This document shows, in pieces, positions 1 to 13,400 of a DNA stretch of 64,000 nucleotides. This DNA comes from Zoroaster sp. YZ-2022 (lineage: Eukaryota; Echinodermata; Asteroidea; Forcipulatida; Zoroasteridae), in the NCBI GenBank assembly GCA_029582265.1, contig CM055828.1, positions 36,367,072 to 36,431,071 on the forward strand, in the 5' to 3' direction. The stretch's first letter is position 1. Every line of letters starts with the position of its first letter. A program made the translations under genes and the position numbers. Under the pieces are notes generated by a model. The model searched no databases. It was not told where the DNA came from and was given only the letters and a program-made list of their open reading frames with translations.

Positions 1-144
1 AGTCAATTTGTTACCATTTACAGTACATGTATTTGTACACCACCGGAGGCATGTTTCAACAAAAATGAAAACAGGTATCCGGGTATCCGAAGTTTTCTGA
101 TTTCGGGTATCCGGTTCCAAAAATATCTGAAAACGCACAGCCCT
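1..144. mobile_element. End of a hAT-like DNA transposon, cut by window start
   Basis: The segment ends at 144 with a sequence that reads CAGGGCTGTGCG on the minus strand, a start typical of hAT terminal repeats. Just inside it are several GGGTATCC(G/T) motifs. A diverged inverted copy of 73-117 lies at 1348-1392 with roughly 80 percent identity by eye. No transposase is seen. Confidence 0.35.
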
Positions 145-429
145 ATTAGCTGATGCTCCATGTATGAACAATGTAAAGGCTAGTGCTAGGAGTTAACGGT
201 TAGTTCACTAAACATTTAATAAAAACTTTCAGTCGGTTAACTGGTTTTAACCAAATGTTGGCACCCGACGGCCACAATAACTAGATAGGCAGCAAATGTG
301 TATAAATTTTCAATAAAAAAGCATCAATAGACTTCCCGCAATGATTGTTTAATAACCAATAGCAAGAAAGAAAGTCTAGAACAACCAAATGGGCGGCAAA
401 TTCTTCAACAAATTTTATTCTTTGTTTAG

Positions 430-2065
<1,636 letters not shown>

Positions 2066-2210
2066 TTGAGCGCAATCTTGGGATTTGTGCAATCTGCAGA
2101 TTGCGCAGCGCAATCTCGAGATTGAGAAAAAAATTGGGCGCAATCTGCAGATTGCACAGCGCAATCTCGAGATTGCACTGCTTATAATGCTGCGCAAATT
2201 AGGGATTTGC
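2066..2210. repeat. Clustered palindromes of GCAATCT / AGATTGC
   Basis: Units of GCAATCTGCAGATTGC and GCAATCTCGAGATTGC alternate at least twice. Each is a perfect palindrome around a PstI-like or XhoI-like core. This is probably part of a non-autonomous DNA element whose ends I could not define. Confidence 0.5.
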
Positions 2211-2711
2211 GCAATTTGGGAATTATTTTTGTGTTAAATGACACAGGTAGGTATGCAATTTCACAACACAATATGTATCATATTGCCCACAAGAATTTTG
2301 AGATAAATAAAATAAATACATAAATTTATTTCCACACAACAAATGATACTGTAACCCATACTGTAACAAAACAAGCTCTTGACATGTGTATTTATTTTAG
2401 GCCAAAACAATAACTTGGAGTACTTTACTTAATAAACTTTTTTTTTAAATAACGCTCTGTGAATTAATGAATACACTGCCTGACTTTGGGAGTTCTGTAC
2501 AACATGGAATGAAACACCTTACATATAAAAGTGAGTGAACTGGTTTATACACAATCACTCTGGCTGCAGTGTACTATTACTCGTATTAGTAATAGTAGTC
2601 ACCGCGCCGAAGTCCATAATTGGACTACGACATTCTTCCCAAAAGTTGCAGTTGTATTCTATATTCTTTCCAGTGGCTGAAGCTTTATTTTAACGAAATA
2701 AAATCAATATT

Positions 2712-2850
2712 AGGGGTGTTGGGGGGATGTTGGGGAGGGGATGTTGGGGGGAGGGGATGTTGGGGGGAGGGGATGTTGGGGGGGGGGGGTGGAGATGTTG
2801 GGGGATGTTGGGGGGTGTTGGGGCCAACTGTTGGGGGTGTTGGGGGGTGT
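2712..2850. repeat. G-rich minisatellite (GATGTTGGGGGG)n
   Basis: Repeats of TTGGGGGG and GGATGTTGGGG carry many runs of four or more G on the plus strand, so it could form G-quadruplexes. It sits directly left of the inverted-repeat element at 2875. Confidence 0.75.
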
Positions 2851-2874
2851 CACCCCAAGTCCCTCTCTAGTTAA

Positions 2875-3663
2875 GGCCAATGAAAGCTGATTACTAGTTT
2901 CTCGTCAGCGCCCGCACGTGATTTTGGCCCCGCACCAAAAAATTTCATTATGCCAAAATTTCATTATTTTGCAAAACATTTTTGGGAAAATCCGGAAAAT
3001 CCGACGCAAACTACTCCCAAGCTAAAAGGAACCATTCCGATTGCACGGTCGATGTTTTTGCAGCTTCGCTGTATCATGCAACATACCGGTCGTGCCCACC
3101 TTCCATACAGCTGGGCCCATGGGAAGCGCTGATCTGCCTAGCTTCACAGATTTGCGAAAGAAAACCCATGGCATGCAGGGTATATAGTGTACATGCAGCT
3201 GGTGCAGCCGCTGAGAGCCGCGGAATGACGTTCACAGGTCACACAAATTGCAACCTCGTTTCCAGATCGCATACTATGATCGCATACGATGATCAGTTCT
3301 ATCCCCAGTGTAGTGATTGCATTGATGACGGGAAGGACAGGACTAGGCGCAAGTGAAATGGAACAGTAATTTGAAAATGACTGTACGGTAGACATGTGTC
3401 GCAAAAGGTCGTAGCCAGTCCTTCATGTCCTTCTCTTCACAACTCAATAGAACTGATATTGGCATCAAACTCACATTTCTGGGTGAATTTAGAACCTAAA
3501 TCTGTTTCAAAATGGCAGTTTGTGTATGTGTATGGGTTGCATTTTTCCTTGATGAAAAATAATGAATAATGAATAATGAAAAAAAAAACTCACCAAAATT
3601 TGATAAATGGCTGACGAGAAACTAGTAATAGTAGTATAAAGTAGTAATCAACTTTCATTGGCC
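2875..3663. mobile_element. Non-autonomous DNA transposon with terminal inverted repeats
   Basis: The left end (GGCCAATGAAAGCTGATTAC) is matched in inverted orientation at 3627-3663, and the shared CTAGTTTCTCGTCAG segment follows on both sides. A 3-bp TAA may flank both ends. The interior codes for no recognisable protein. Confidence 0.55.
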
Positions 3664-4357
3664 TAATGGCCCTTTTGTCAATGTTGACATGATGATGATT
3701 ACAAAAGAACTTGCTCTAATTTCTAATCTAATTCTAAGTGATAATCCTGATGTAATCTTTGAGGTATTGTTGTCAGTTGCCAAGAAAGAAGAGAAACTTT
3801 AATGGTGAAAGTTATTTCTTACATTTTACTTCGCCGAGTTTTACTTCATCCAAAACGCCCGCATTTCCTGATTCGTCGACCCGCCCATCCGTTGCGTTCA
3901 TCGACATTGCTGTTTACTTCACTTCACTCTCGGGATTATTGTCGTTTGGTAAACACTGTAACAAGCTAATACGACAACTAAACGTCACATCGTCAGATAT
4001 TATAAATATACTAATTATAAGATTAAAACATATGGCTGTATATTGTGTCAGTAACAGTGACGACAAACTCATCAAGAAAGCTAAAGTAAAGCTAGCCTTT
4101 GCAACAAACGAGCTGCGAGTAGGTAATGTGTCGCCCTCTTGTGTTCAATTCACGTCACGTTTTTATTTTCACGTCAAGTTATTTTGTTCGAATTCACTCG
4201 TGCCCACCGCGCCGGAAGGCCTCTCACCGTATACGGCGGCAGCGGGGACTAGCGAAGAACCGTTCGTGTTTTATGGCTATTTTGTACCGACAGTTTTCTG
4301 AATTTGTATTTCTCATTGTAACAATGTAAATTTACGTGAGGAAAGGAAAATTAATGC
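3664..4357. other. No gene seen
   Basis: One 180-codon open frame (3759-4301, plus) has no recognisable domain and unremarkable composition. The stretch at 4255-4320 resembles 22735-22800, so it is probably repeat-derived. Confidence 0.35.
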
Positions 4358-4575
4358 TTAAAGATGTATCGCCCATGTTTTTAACGGCAATTTACTTATA
4401 GGCAAATATTTACAGCAAATATGTTGGCTATGTGGGTCCCATCATCAATTAATTTTGGCACTGTACCGTGTAAAACAAAAGCTTCTGACAATTGTTTCTA
4501 AAAAGAAATTATCAATGTTTCAATGAAAACAACAAATAAACACAATTGCCAGATTACAAGGGCGATACATCTTAA
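4358..4575. mobile_element. MITE with TTAA ends
   Basis: The element opens TTAAAGATGTATCGCCC and closes with its inverted repeat GGGCGATACATCTTAA. A TTAA at both ends is typical of piggyBac or Kolobok-type insertions. It is 218 bp and non-coding. Confidence 0.65.
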
Positions 4576-4959
4576 AAAATTAATGATCAGATCGTGCACG
4601 AAAACAAACAATTTCAGTGAAAAAAAAAAAAACCTCCCCCCCCGCCCTCAAAAAACAAACAAAAAACTAAACAAAACAACAACAACAACAACATTGGCGA
4701 TACCTTTAGTGATTATAAAGGCCGAAGCCAACTTCTGGTTAATCTACATAGGGTAGGAGGGGTTAATGATCAATGAATACACAACAAGTTTCAAAACAAA
4801 ATTTGTTCGCACCTTCAATTGAATCTGTACTGTAGTAAAAACATATTTGGAGTGAAAATTGGTGGCAAATCAGGTTCGTCTTTTTGTTTTTCAGTTTGTT
4901 TTCCAGAGAGAGTCTTGAAAAGATTACGGTTACGTCTGGGCCATACGGCAATTGATGTC

Positions 4960-5040
4960 TACGGCGCGAGGGAGCGTGTGTTCCCCGGGGTGAGGGAGCG
5001 TATGTTCCCCGGGGTAAGGAAACGTATGTTCCCGGTATCA
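4960..5040. repeat. Short tandem repeat, about 27-bp unit
   Basis: Three imperfect units of GAGGGAGCGTATGTTCCCCG occur in tandem, each containing a CCCCGGGG palindrome. They lead straight into the dispersed repeat that starts at 5047. Confidence 0.6.
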
Positions 5041-5046
5041 TCAGAA

Positions 5047-5335
5047 TCTATTTTCCTTCCTCCACGGTATGAGGAAGCGTATTTCATCCCCAGGGCGAGG
5101 AGATGTGATCTTCCCCCGGGGAGAGGGAGCATGAACATGGTCATTTATCTTATTTGGATTGCTATCCCGATATTCAATCACAGTTTAATTATCAGGGGGT
5201 AGTAAATCCTATTAGGCCATATATACTTAAAGGGGCAGTATCGTCACGATCAGAGTAGACTTTCAACAGGGTATGGAATCGATGTTCTAGTTTAAGATGA
5301 TGACTGAAATTACTGGCTCATGTATGCAACAGCAA
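5047..5335. repeat. Dispersed repeat, copy 1
   Basis: This 289-bp stretch recurs at 9868-10143 with only scattered differences. The repeat includes the left half of the TTAA-bounded MITE described next, so the shared unit is composite. Confidence 0.75.
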
Positions 5336-5441
5336 CGGTTATGACCTTATCAGGTGGGGATTTATTTTCAGTCACTAAGTTAATCTAAAACAAGCACTCT
5401 GATTCCATGCCCTGTTGATCATGATGATACTGCCCCTTTAA
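5227..5441. mobile_element. TTAA-bounded foldback MITE, copy 1
   Basis: It opens TTAAAGGGGCAGTATCGTCA and closes with the inverted repeat ending TACTGCCCCTTTAA. The arms share further inverted blocks (GGCATGGAATC, AGTGACTGAAAAT). Family members lie at 10044-10143 (half only) and 33383-33594. Confidence 0.75.
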
Positions 5442-6094
5442 TATGTAAAACAAAGGTCCCACTACCGATATGGTATATACTAACACTGAACAAACTGAGG
5501 TGTTTAATTAACACCAGTGGTGTCACCTTATGTCTTCCCATGGAGTATTTATACAGGGCGAGTTGTCCAACATAAACACCTCAGAGTTATCACTATATCA
5601 GTATATGAAGTAGGAAACAATAGACTTAAAGATAGATTATCTGCGTATTGATTTATTATTCTACTTAAACTACAAACAAATATTATAGCTTTAATTTGCT
5701 AATGATAAACTGATTTTGTATTCATGCAAAAGGAAGGTATAATTAAGAAGTATTTAGGAAGTTTCAGCTCTAGCATGTGTCGGCTATTGCACCATTCAAG
5801 ACGGTTACCACCAGTAGGTTACAAACAACTTTTACGGAAAATCCATATTGCAGGTAGAAAACCACATCATACCCAACGATAAGTCCATCAATGTGTTCAA
5901 AAACACACTGAGAAAATGGTTTATTTGAATAGAGGTGGTGCAGCAGTGATCATTTCCAGATTGTTTTATAATTATGACTTTATTTAATCATTTTAAGTGA
6001 TGACCTAGCTGTAGCGATATCACTTTGAAAAATGGCTCCGCTAAAGAGATGGTTCATTCTTAATCTTAAAGACATTTGGATAATTGGTTCCTAG

Positions 6095-7109
6095 TATGGA
6101 GGTCGAAAAGTGGACATCTGCTTTTCAGCTTTCTAAATAATGAAAAAGCAGATTGAACGTTGTTGGCTGGTGCATTTTTCTACTTTTCTGCTTTTCTTCC
6201 ACCTAAAAAGTAGATTGAACATTTTTGGTAACATCCATTTTTCTACTTTTCTGCTTTTCCGTTTCAAGAAAAGCAGATTTTACTTGTTCACCTACACTGG
6301 CGGTCCAAAAGTGGACATCCGCTTTTCTGGTTTCCTACAACCAGAAAACAGATTGAACGTTTTCGACAAATCCATTTTTCTGCTTTTCTGCTTCCCGAAA
6401 AGCAGATTAGTCGTTTTGTCACAGAGTGGCCTAAAAGTGGACATGTGCTTTTCTGGTTTCCCACAACACGAAAAGTAGATCGAACGTTTTCTCAACAGTG
6501 GCCTAAAAGTGGACAAGTCTGCTTTGCACTAAATCTACTCCCTTATCCACAAAATAATGGACTAATCCTACCATCACAATACATGTCCGACTTAAGGGCC
6601 AGGTAGGCGCGTTCCGTTTGATCTGTGATGTGCCGCCCCCTGTTTTTCAGCGACGGTTATCACATGCATCGTTTTGGTGCATCGGTAGGATTCTTCCATT
6701 ATTTTGTGGATAAGGGAGTAGATTTATCAAGTCATTCAATCTGCTTTTCTTCAAGCGCAAAGCAGACTTGTCCACATTTAGGCCACTGTTGAGTAATCTG
6801 CTTTTCGGCTAGTAGAAAAGTAGAAAAATTGATTTGTCCAAAACGTTCGATCTACTTTTCGGGTTGTAGGAAACCAGAAAAGCAGATGTCCACTTTTTGA
6901 CCGCCAGTCGTAGGTGAAAAAGTAAAATCTGCTTTTCTTGAAACTTAAAAGCAGAAAAGTAGAAAAATGGATGTTACCAAAATGTTCAATCTACTTTTTA
7001 GGTGGAAGAAAAGCAGAAAAGCAGAAAAATGCACTGGCCAACAACGTTCACTCTGCTTTTTCATTATTTAAAAAGCTGAAAAGCAGATGTCCACTTTTCG
7101 ACCTCCATA
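6095..7109. mobile_element. Foldback transposon, 1015 bp, with 7-bp target duplication
   Basis: The ends are TATGGAGGTCGAAAAGTGG and its inverse. Both arms, about 430 bp each, consist largely of repeated AAAAGCAGA and AAAGTAGA motifs. A second inner inverted repeat of about 42 bp flanks a roughly 100-bp central segment (about 6582-6690). TTCCTAG flanks both ends (6088-6094 and 7110-7116). Copy B has a single site, TTCCTGG, without the element. There is no coding capacity. Confidence 0.85.
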
Positions 7110-7281
7110 TTCCTAGACATGCATTTTACTGATTTTTAAAATCGTTTCTATATGTATTATACTTCTACTTTAAACTGTTAAATAAATGTATCTGTTGTAA
7201 ATGACGTCATTCTCCATTCTTCACTCATCACTATGACACAGTATGATATGTATTTGTTATAATGATGTCATTCTCCATTCT

Positions 7282-7470
7282 TCACTCATCACTACGATGC
7301 AGCATGATCATACCAGGAGCAGAAGCAGCTCCGATGACGTCACGTTTGATACTCCAATAAGTATCGTCGTATTCTACCCCTCGTTTGGTGACTGATGGAC
7401 TGCAGCCTAACGAGCAAACTGATTGGCTGTCGCCTGCATCACAAACAGCAATATTGCAGTGCACACTGAC
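7282..7470 (-). CDS. Copy A last exon: end of ZP-C, cleavage site, stop
   Basis: The acceptor is AATACAG. The exon opens VSVHCNIAVCDAGDSQSVC, the conserved last part of a ZP-C subdomain, with four cysteines up to SLGC. A basic VTKR furin-type site follows, then a 32-residue hydrophilic tail and TGA. A direct repeat of about 62 bp just downstream duplicates the last codons. Confidence 0.85.
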   Translation of the reverse strand, partial: VSVHCNIAVCDAGDSQSVCSLGCSPSVTKRGVEYDDTYWSIKRDVIGAASAPGMIMLHRSDE

Positions 7471-10400
7471 CTGTATTATTTCATACACAAAAACATTACA
7501 ATTAAAATTCGTGAATCGGCAAGCTATTTAGTATTAATAAATCATGAAATATCGTCATGAAAGTAAACAAAACATTTCTAAAGGCCTTTGTGCTGTATTT
7601 ATAAGTATTCATGCCTGTCCCCAAAATCATGTTTATACAATATGCCATTAACCCTTTTCAGTGAACCAGCTTCTCTGATTTTACTGTGTGCCGCATCATA
7701 AATGTTTTTAATGATAGGGTAGAACACTGGGTGTAAATTGCTAAGAGTACTGTGACGAAACAGTGGTAGACTTACATGTAAGTTTAGGGCTCTGATCACG
7801 CATGCGCTGGCAGCGCGCAGCACGCATTGTGGGGTCCTGTGATGAGAGCTAGAGCTAGAGAGAGTCGCGTAATCAGGTTTTGCAGGTACTTGTTGCTGCG
7901 CTGAGCGCTGATGCTGAATGGTCGCAACGTAAGCTGTCCTGTTGCTGAGTTGTGTGGTTGCTGAGGTATAGCGGATTTGGAAGGCCGATACGTGCGTGGA
8001 CGCAGCAAGGCGATTGTCTTGTACAGCGTAGCGGAGGCAGGAAGCTACTGCTGGCGTGATCAGTGAGGTTCGTTGTAGATTATTACAATTAGGCAGATTT
8101 TAGGACTGTTTGGGGTAGGATTGTTTTGGGAACGTGAGTGAGCGTGAGTTTTGGACCTATTATTGGGAAGGCTGAGGAGCATAGGAGGGTTGAGGATTAC
8201 ATGCTGTTTGTAGTACACCTCTGGTGGGATTGACGGCTGGATTGTATTCCTATTACCTTTGTGCTTGCTATAACCCGGTGAGGTTCATTGGTTGTAGCGC
8301 TCTGGGTTCCTGTGAGGGTTATGGTAATCCTCAGGTGTAATCAACCCCATTAGATAATCTGTTGCCGACATTTCACTTGATTGTGGTTAATATTATAACC
8401 TGTTGTGAGGTATACCTGTTACAGGGCTAAGCTGGCAGTGAGCTAGCCTAGTTGAGGTATACTGGTTTTAAGATTCGTGGTGACGTTTACCACGAGGTTA
8501 TTCTCACTGAGGTATATTGTGAGGATTGTGTATATAAAGTTATTAAATTGTATTTAAAGAAGGCAACGAGGTGAGGTTTAGCCTTATCTTTGACATTGTA
8601 ATTTAATACAAGACTTTATAAAAGAATCATTGATCAGAATAAACCATTTAATTACTGTCTTTGGTAACACTGTATCCTTGTGAGGTTTATTGAGGTTACT
8701 GGTAATTGCTCTAATTCCATTGAGGTATAATCATTCCCTAGGCGATGGTACATTTCCACCAAAACGAACTGCCCCTTGGCTTAGTCCGCCGTTCGTTAAT
8801 TATCCCCCTTGTGTTCGGGTAGCCGCTCACCCGTGAGCAAGGTTAATAAATATTTTTGTTGGATAATAGTCGGTGTCCCTGGTTCATAAGATCAGTCTCT
8901 TGGGTTCCCCCGGCGTCGAATAAAAAACGCCACAGTACTGACCATGTTTTCGATTTTGAAACTCACCCTGTCTAGAATACGACGACCCAAGAAAGCGAAG
9001 GAATCGACTGAGAAACGTCTTTTCCACGACTGGCCACCAGTGGAAGGAATTTGTACGGTATCCTCCACTGGACATCTGAGGTGTAAAGAGAAACAGATTC
9101 ATAGCTTACTTTGAGTTTGTATCTCTAATAGTTGGAAGGCTGGTTGGTGATGATTATACAACGTAATTATACATTTTTTGTATCTGACAAATATTCTCAA
9201 TTTTTGGTTAATTATTGTTAGTTTCTCCGAAGCAGAAATGATTATGATGTAAATTTTAAGAACTAAATAGTCACCCTCTCTCGATGAAAGCATGACGAGG
9301 TTTGTCGAACGGGTTCTCCGAGACTGTGGCCCAGCAGGACTCCAGGAATACATCACACCCGTAGTCGCCGCGGCACGCTCCGGCCGCAGCCTCGAAGTAC
9401 AGCTTCTTCCCGAACTGAACCTTCACGGGGAACTCCGTAAGACTGATTTCCTGCTGGTATTCCTCATCCCAGTACATCTTGAGTGATGTCTCCCGAGGAT
9501 CAGGATGATTCGACATCAAATCCCCTTTGATGATCTCACGGTAGATGCGGACGTCTGGATCGAACGGGAGGGTGTTGATGAAATTGGATGGCATGTAGCA
9601 AATAACAACGATTTCGCGGTGACGGTGTCGGGTGATTTCGCTTCCAGGTTCATAAGGTTCATCAGGGATATAGATGACGTTGGTGAAGGAGATATCAGTA
9701 CCGTTACGCTGCAGATATTAGACCAATAAAAACATCGTGGGTAGGAGAGGTAGTAATTATGTAACAATCAGTTATTATTAAACTTAAATTATAGTAAAGT
9801 GTTGCTTTATTTTTACACTGATATTATTAAACTCTAATTACAGTAAAGTGCTTCTCTATACACTGATAGATCTATTTTCCTTCCTCCACGGTATGAGGAA
9901 GCCGATTTCATCCCCGGGGCGAGGAGATGTGATTCTCCCCGGGGAGAGGGAGCATGAACATGGTCATCTATCTTATTTGGATTGCTATCCCGATATTCAA
10001 TCACAGTTTAATTATCAGGGGGTATCAAATCCTATTAGGCCATCAAAGGGGCAGTATCGTCACGATCAGAGTAGACTTTCAACAGGGTATGGAATTGATG
10101 TTCTAGTTTAAGATGATGACTGAAACTACTGGCTCATGTATGCAGGTGAAATGCTTCTCTCTACACTGATATCATTAAGAACAAATTAAGTGTTGCTTAC
10201 TTTATACAATGAATATATAATTCATGTATTGGATAGTTTACATAAGTTTGGATGTTGAAGTTTAGGACTACAATACATCTCTGCCAGTACCAGGCCAATT
10301 TAAAAGGACAAACTTGACAAGTACTTTTTTCGAATAATCAATCGATAAACGCAAAACTATACTAAGCCTCGATTCGGTCCTGTGTATTTGTACTAGTTGT

Positions 10401-13400
10401 AGGTCTATGAAAGACAACTGCATGCAATCGGCACACTTTAAACAGGTGTGTCTAGTATGGTAGTACCCTTCTGGATCGCACATTATAGCCATGCAATTCC
10501 TCACCGAGAAACGGGTTCCACACGCGCCATAGGAGGTTGATATAACATAGTGAGTCGCATTGTAATCTCTCCCAGTACACTGTGGGTCATCCAGGTGCAT
10601 TATTTCTGGTTTAATAACTCCGATGTTATGTCTCAAGAGGAATATGCTCATGTTGGAGGCAGTGCAGTAAGGCTCGACAGGAATGTTGGTATACCGGTAG
10701 GTTTCGTTAGCTGGATTAGAAAAAAAAATTATCTCAAACTTTCATCTTCTATATGATCAATAATTTAGTTTTCGCAGTAAATTCTTGACAGATATGGCGC
10801 TCATCCAACATGTTGATAGTCTCAACAACCTTTTCACAGATAAAATGTCCACTATTGGTGTTTTCATTGACCTTTCTAAAGCTTTTGATACCATGGAATG
10901 CGAGGTTGTGGCTCACCAATGGTGAATTCACCAATCATCTATACAGGCCACACAACTCAGCAAACTACAATATACAGGCCACACAACTCCAGCAAGCTAC
11001 AAGAATTCCTTCAACATCTCAACCATCATCATTCAGACATCAAGTTCACCGTGGAAATAGAAAAGTCTGGTTCACTCCCGCCTTGACGTCAACATCACAA
11101 GGCTACCAGGCGGCACTTTGGGACACTCCATGTACCGCAAACCGACAGACACGACACAAACCGACACCGCCGTATCAACAAGCACAACACAGTACCACAA
11201 CACATCCGTTTCAACATCAGTAGCTTCTAGCAAGCAACACTTCAACAGAGCAATCATCCACCATCAACACCAACACAACAACTAACACACTCCACTGAGC
11301 TGAACACTACCTACAGCAAGATTCTCCAACACAGCTCCTGCACTCTCTTCAGTCTCCTGATGATGGCTAGAGTAGACTTGTCGAAACGTTGAGAACTTCA
11401 AGGGTGACGTCACTTCTTCCAAGAAGAGATTATAACTCAATAATAGCAATATACAGTGATTGGATATTGTGGTTTGCCCCTTCATTATTCCTTTTATTAT
11501 GTTAATGATGTTCATTATTAATTTTTTTGCATTCTCTCTTTTATTCTGTTCGCACACGACACCACCATCCTTTTGTCACACCCCCCTGATTTATCTTCAG
11601 CATCATCAACTTGGTTTCTTCAAAGTTTACAGCAAATAAGCTCTACTTAACCCTCTGAAGCCTGGGGGAACACACACACATACACAATTATTATATATCC
11701 AGAATGCTTTCACTGATCATGCTAAAATATTAACTATTCTTTGGGACCCCTCATAGCCCCCATAGCATACGATAATGGGTTAGCTTTATGGGTGTTCATG
11801 GCTGACAACCGTTTATTTTGAACAGGTCCAATCGATTTTTTGGGTTAAAAATACTAGATTGTTGCTATTGTAAGACATTTAATATGTGTTTTTTGGTTTG
11901 TTGTTAACTTTGAAACGCGGAACTGGACAAAATTGGGTCACAAAAATTGAGGACAAAAATGCAATATCTTATTTTTTAGCCATTTTCATTATTTTTTAAA
12001 ACTTTCTTCTCACAACTCATTGAGATATTACATGGTGCTATCGAAAACTTTCTCTTACTATTCCTCACCTGTCAATTTCCAAGTACTGAAAGTCCACTCG
12101 GCCTCCGTAGATAAGACGTTGCAGTTATCGGCGCTTTGTACGGCACCCTCGTCGACGTGGATCGTATATTCAGTGCCGAAGTCCAAATAGACCAACCCAC
12201 TGTTCGGAAAGGACAAAGAGTTCCCATTTATCGCCACATCTGGTCCTGATGTATCAACTTGGTAGACCACTCTGCCTTTGAGGGCTAATACTCGGAAAAA
12301 GGCGGGAGAGGTAGCTTTCTTGATCTGGAAAACCGATTTTATACAGTAAGATCGTTTTGACCCAATATGGATCTCTCTCACCCAATTTTTCAATGCACCC
12401 CCCCCCCCCCCAATTGTTGACATTGGAATTGGCCTGACTAACATGGTCTGTGGTGTTACTGGTGCATGCACTTCAGGGCACCAGGATTGTTAGGTGGTAC
12501 TTGAGACATTGTTTAAAGGCCATTTTGAGCGGGGGAGGGGCACCCGGGGGCATTGGCCTCAGGAGGGGGAACGTTCCCCCATGCGCCCCCATAGTTACAC
12601 CACTGGATCCAAAACCCTTTATCTTATATACCGGTACCCTATAGCATGGACCTAATTAAGCCCACGTCCCATCGAAATGTCTCAATTTTTGGAGGGGTAG
12701 CAGAACTTTTCACTATTTCGCGCTTTTCGTTCAGTATAATATTTAAAAACACACACTGTCTGGTATAGGGTCTATGGGTATAAAAAATACTCGCCCGGTT
12801 TCTGGACGGATGGCGGTCATCATTTCATTCAGGTGCCATGTCCATTGCGTATCCTAACAAGATACCCATCTCATTTTTTCTTGTTTCGAGCTAAACCTTT
12901 TTAAATATAAAATCACCTTTCTGTTGAATCGAATCTGCCAATTTGGCAAATAATTGTTATGCCATGATGTGGAGTCTTTCTCTGGCGTTGAGAGCTCGGG
13001 TAGCGTGGTTAGTTCTTCACGTTCATTCTCTGTTGCAGTTTAACAAAACAAAACAAAAGCTGTCAGCTGATGTTTTCATGTACATTTACTGAACTAAGTA
13101 CAAAAGTTCGTATTCAAGATGCAGACAAAGTGGAGAAGGTGAAGTTTGTGGGTAAATCTAGAGATTTATACGGCGGCATATAAGGCATAATACATGGCAA
13201 CAATTGACGCGAGGAACAACCCAGCGGAATATTGACAAGTTTGCTTTCCTTCAATTAGATAATGCTCAACACAACAGAGACGGGTGTGTTAAACTAACAC
13301 ATGTATCGTCACCTTTATTATTCCACCACTGGTGTAGTTTCTAAACACCACAGTTTTTGCAGGGTATCTTTCCAGGGGTGGGTCCACGGTCTCGAAAAAG

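Noticed and set aside
6140..6478. 112-aa plus-strand ORF and overlapping minus ORF
   Set aside because: Both lie in the arm of the foldback element and reflect its short repeats.
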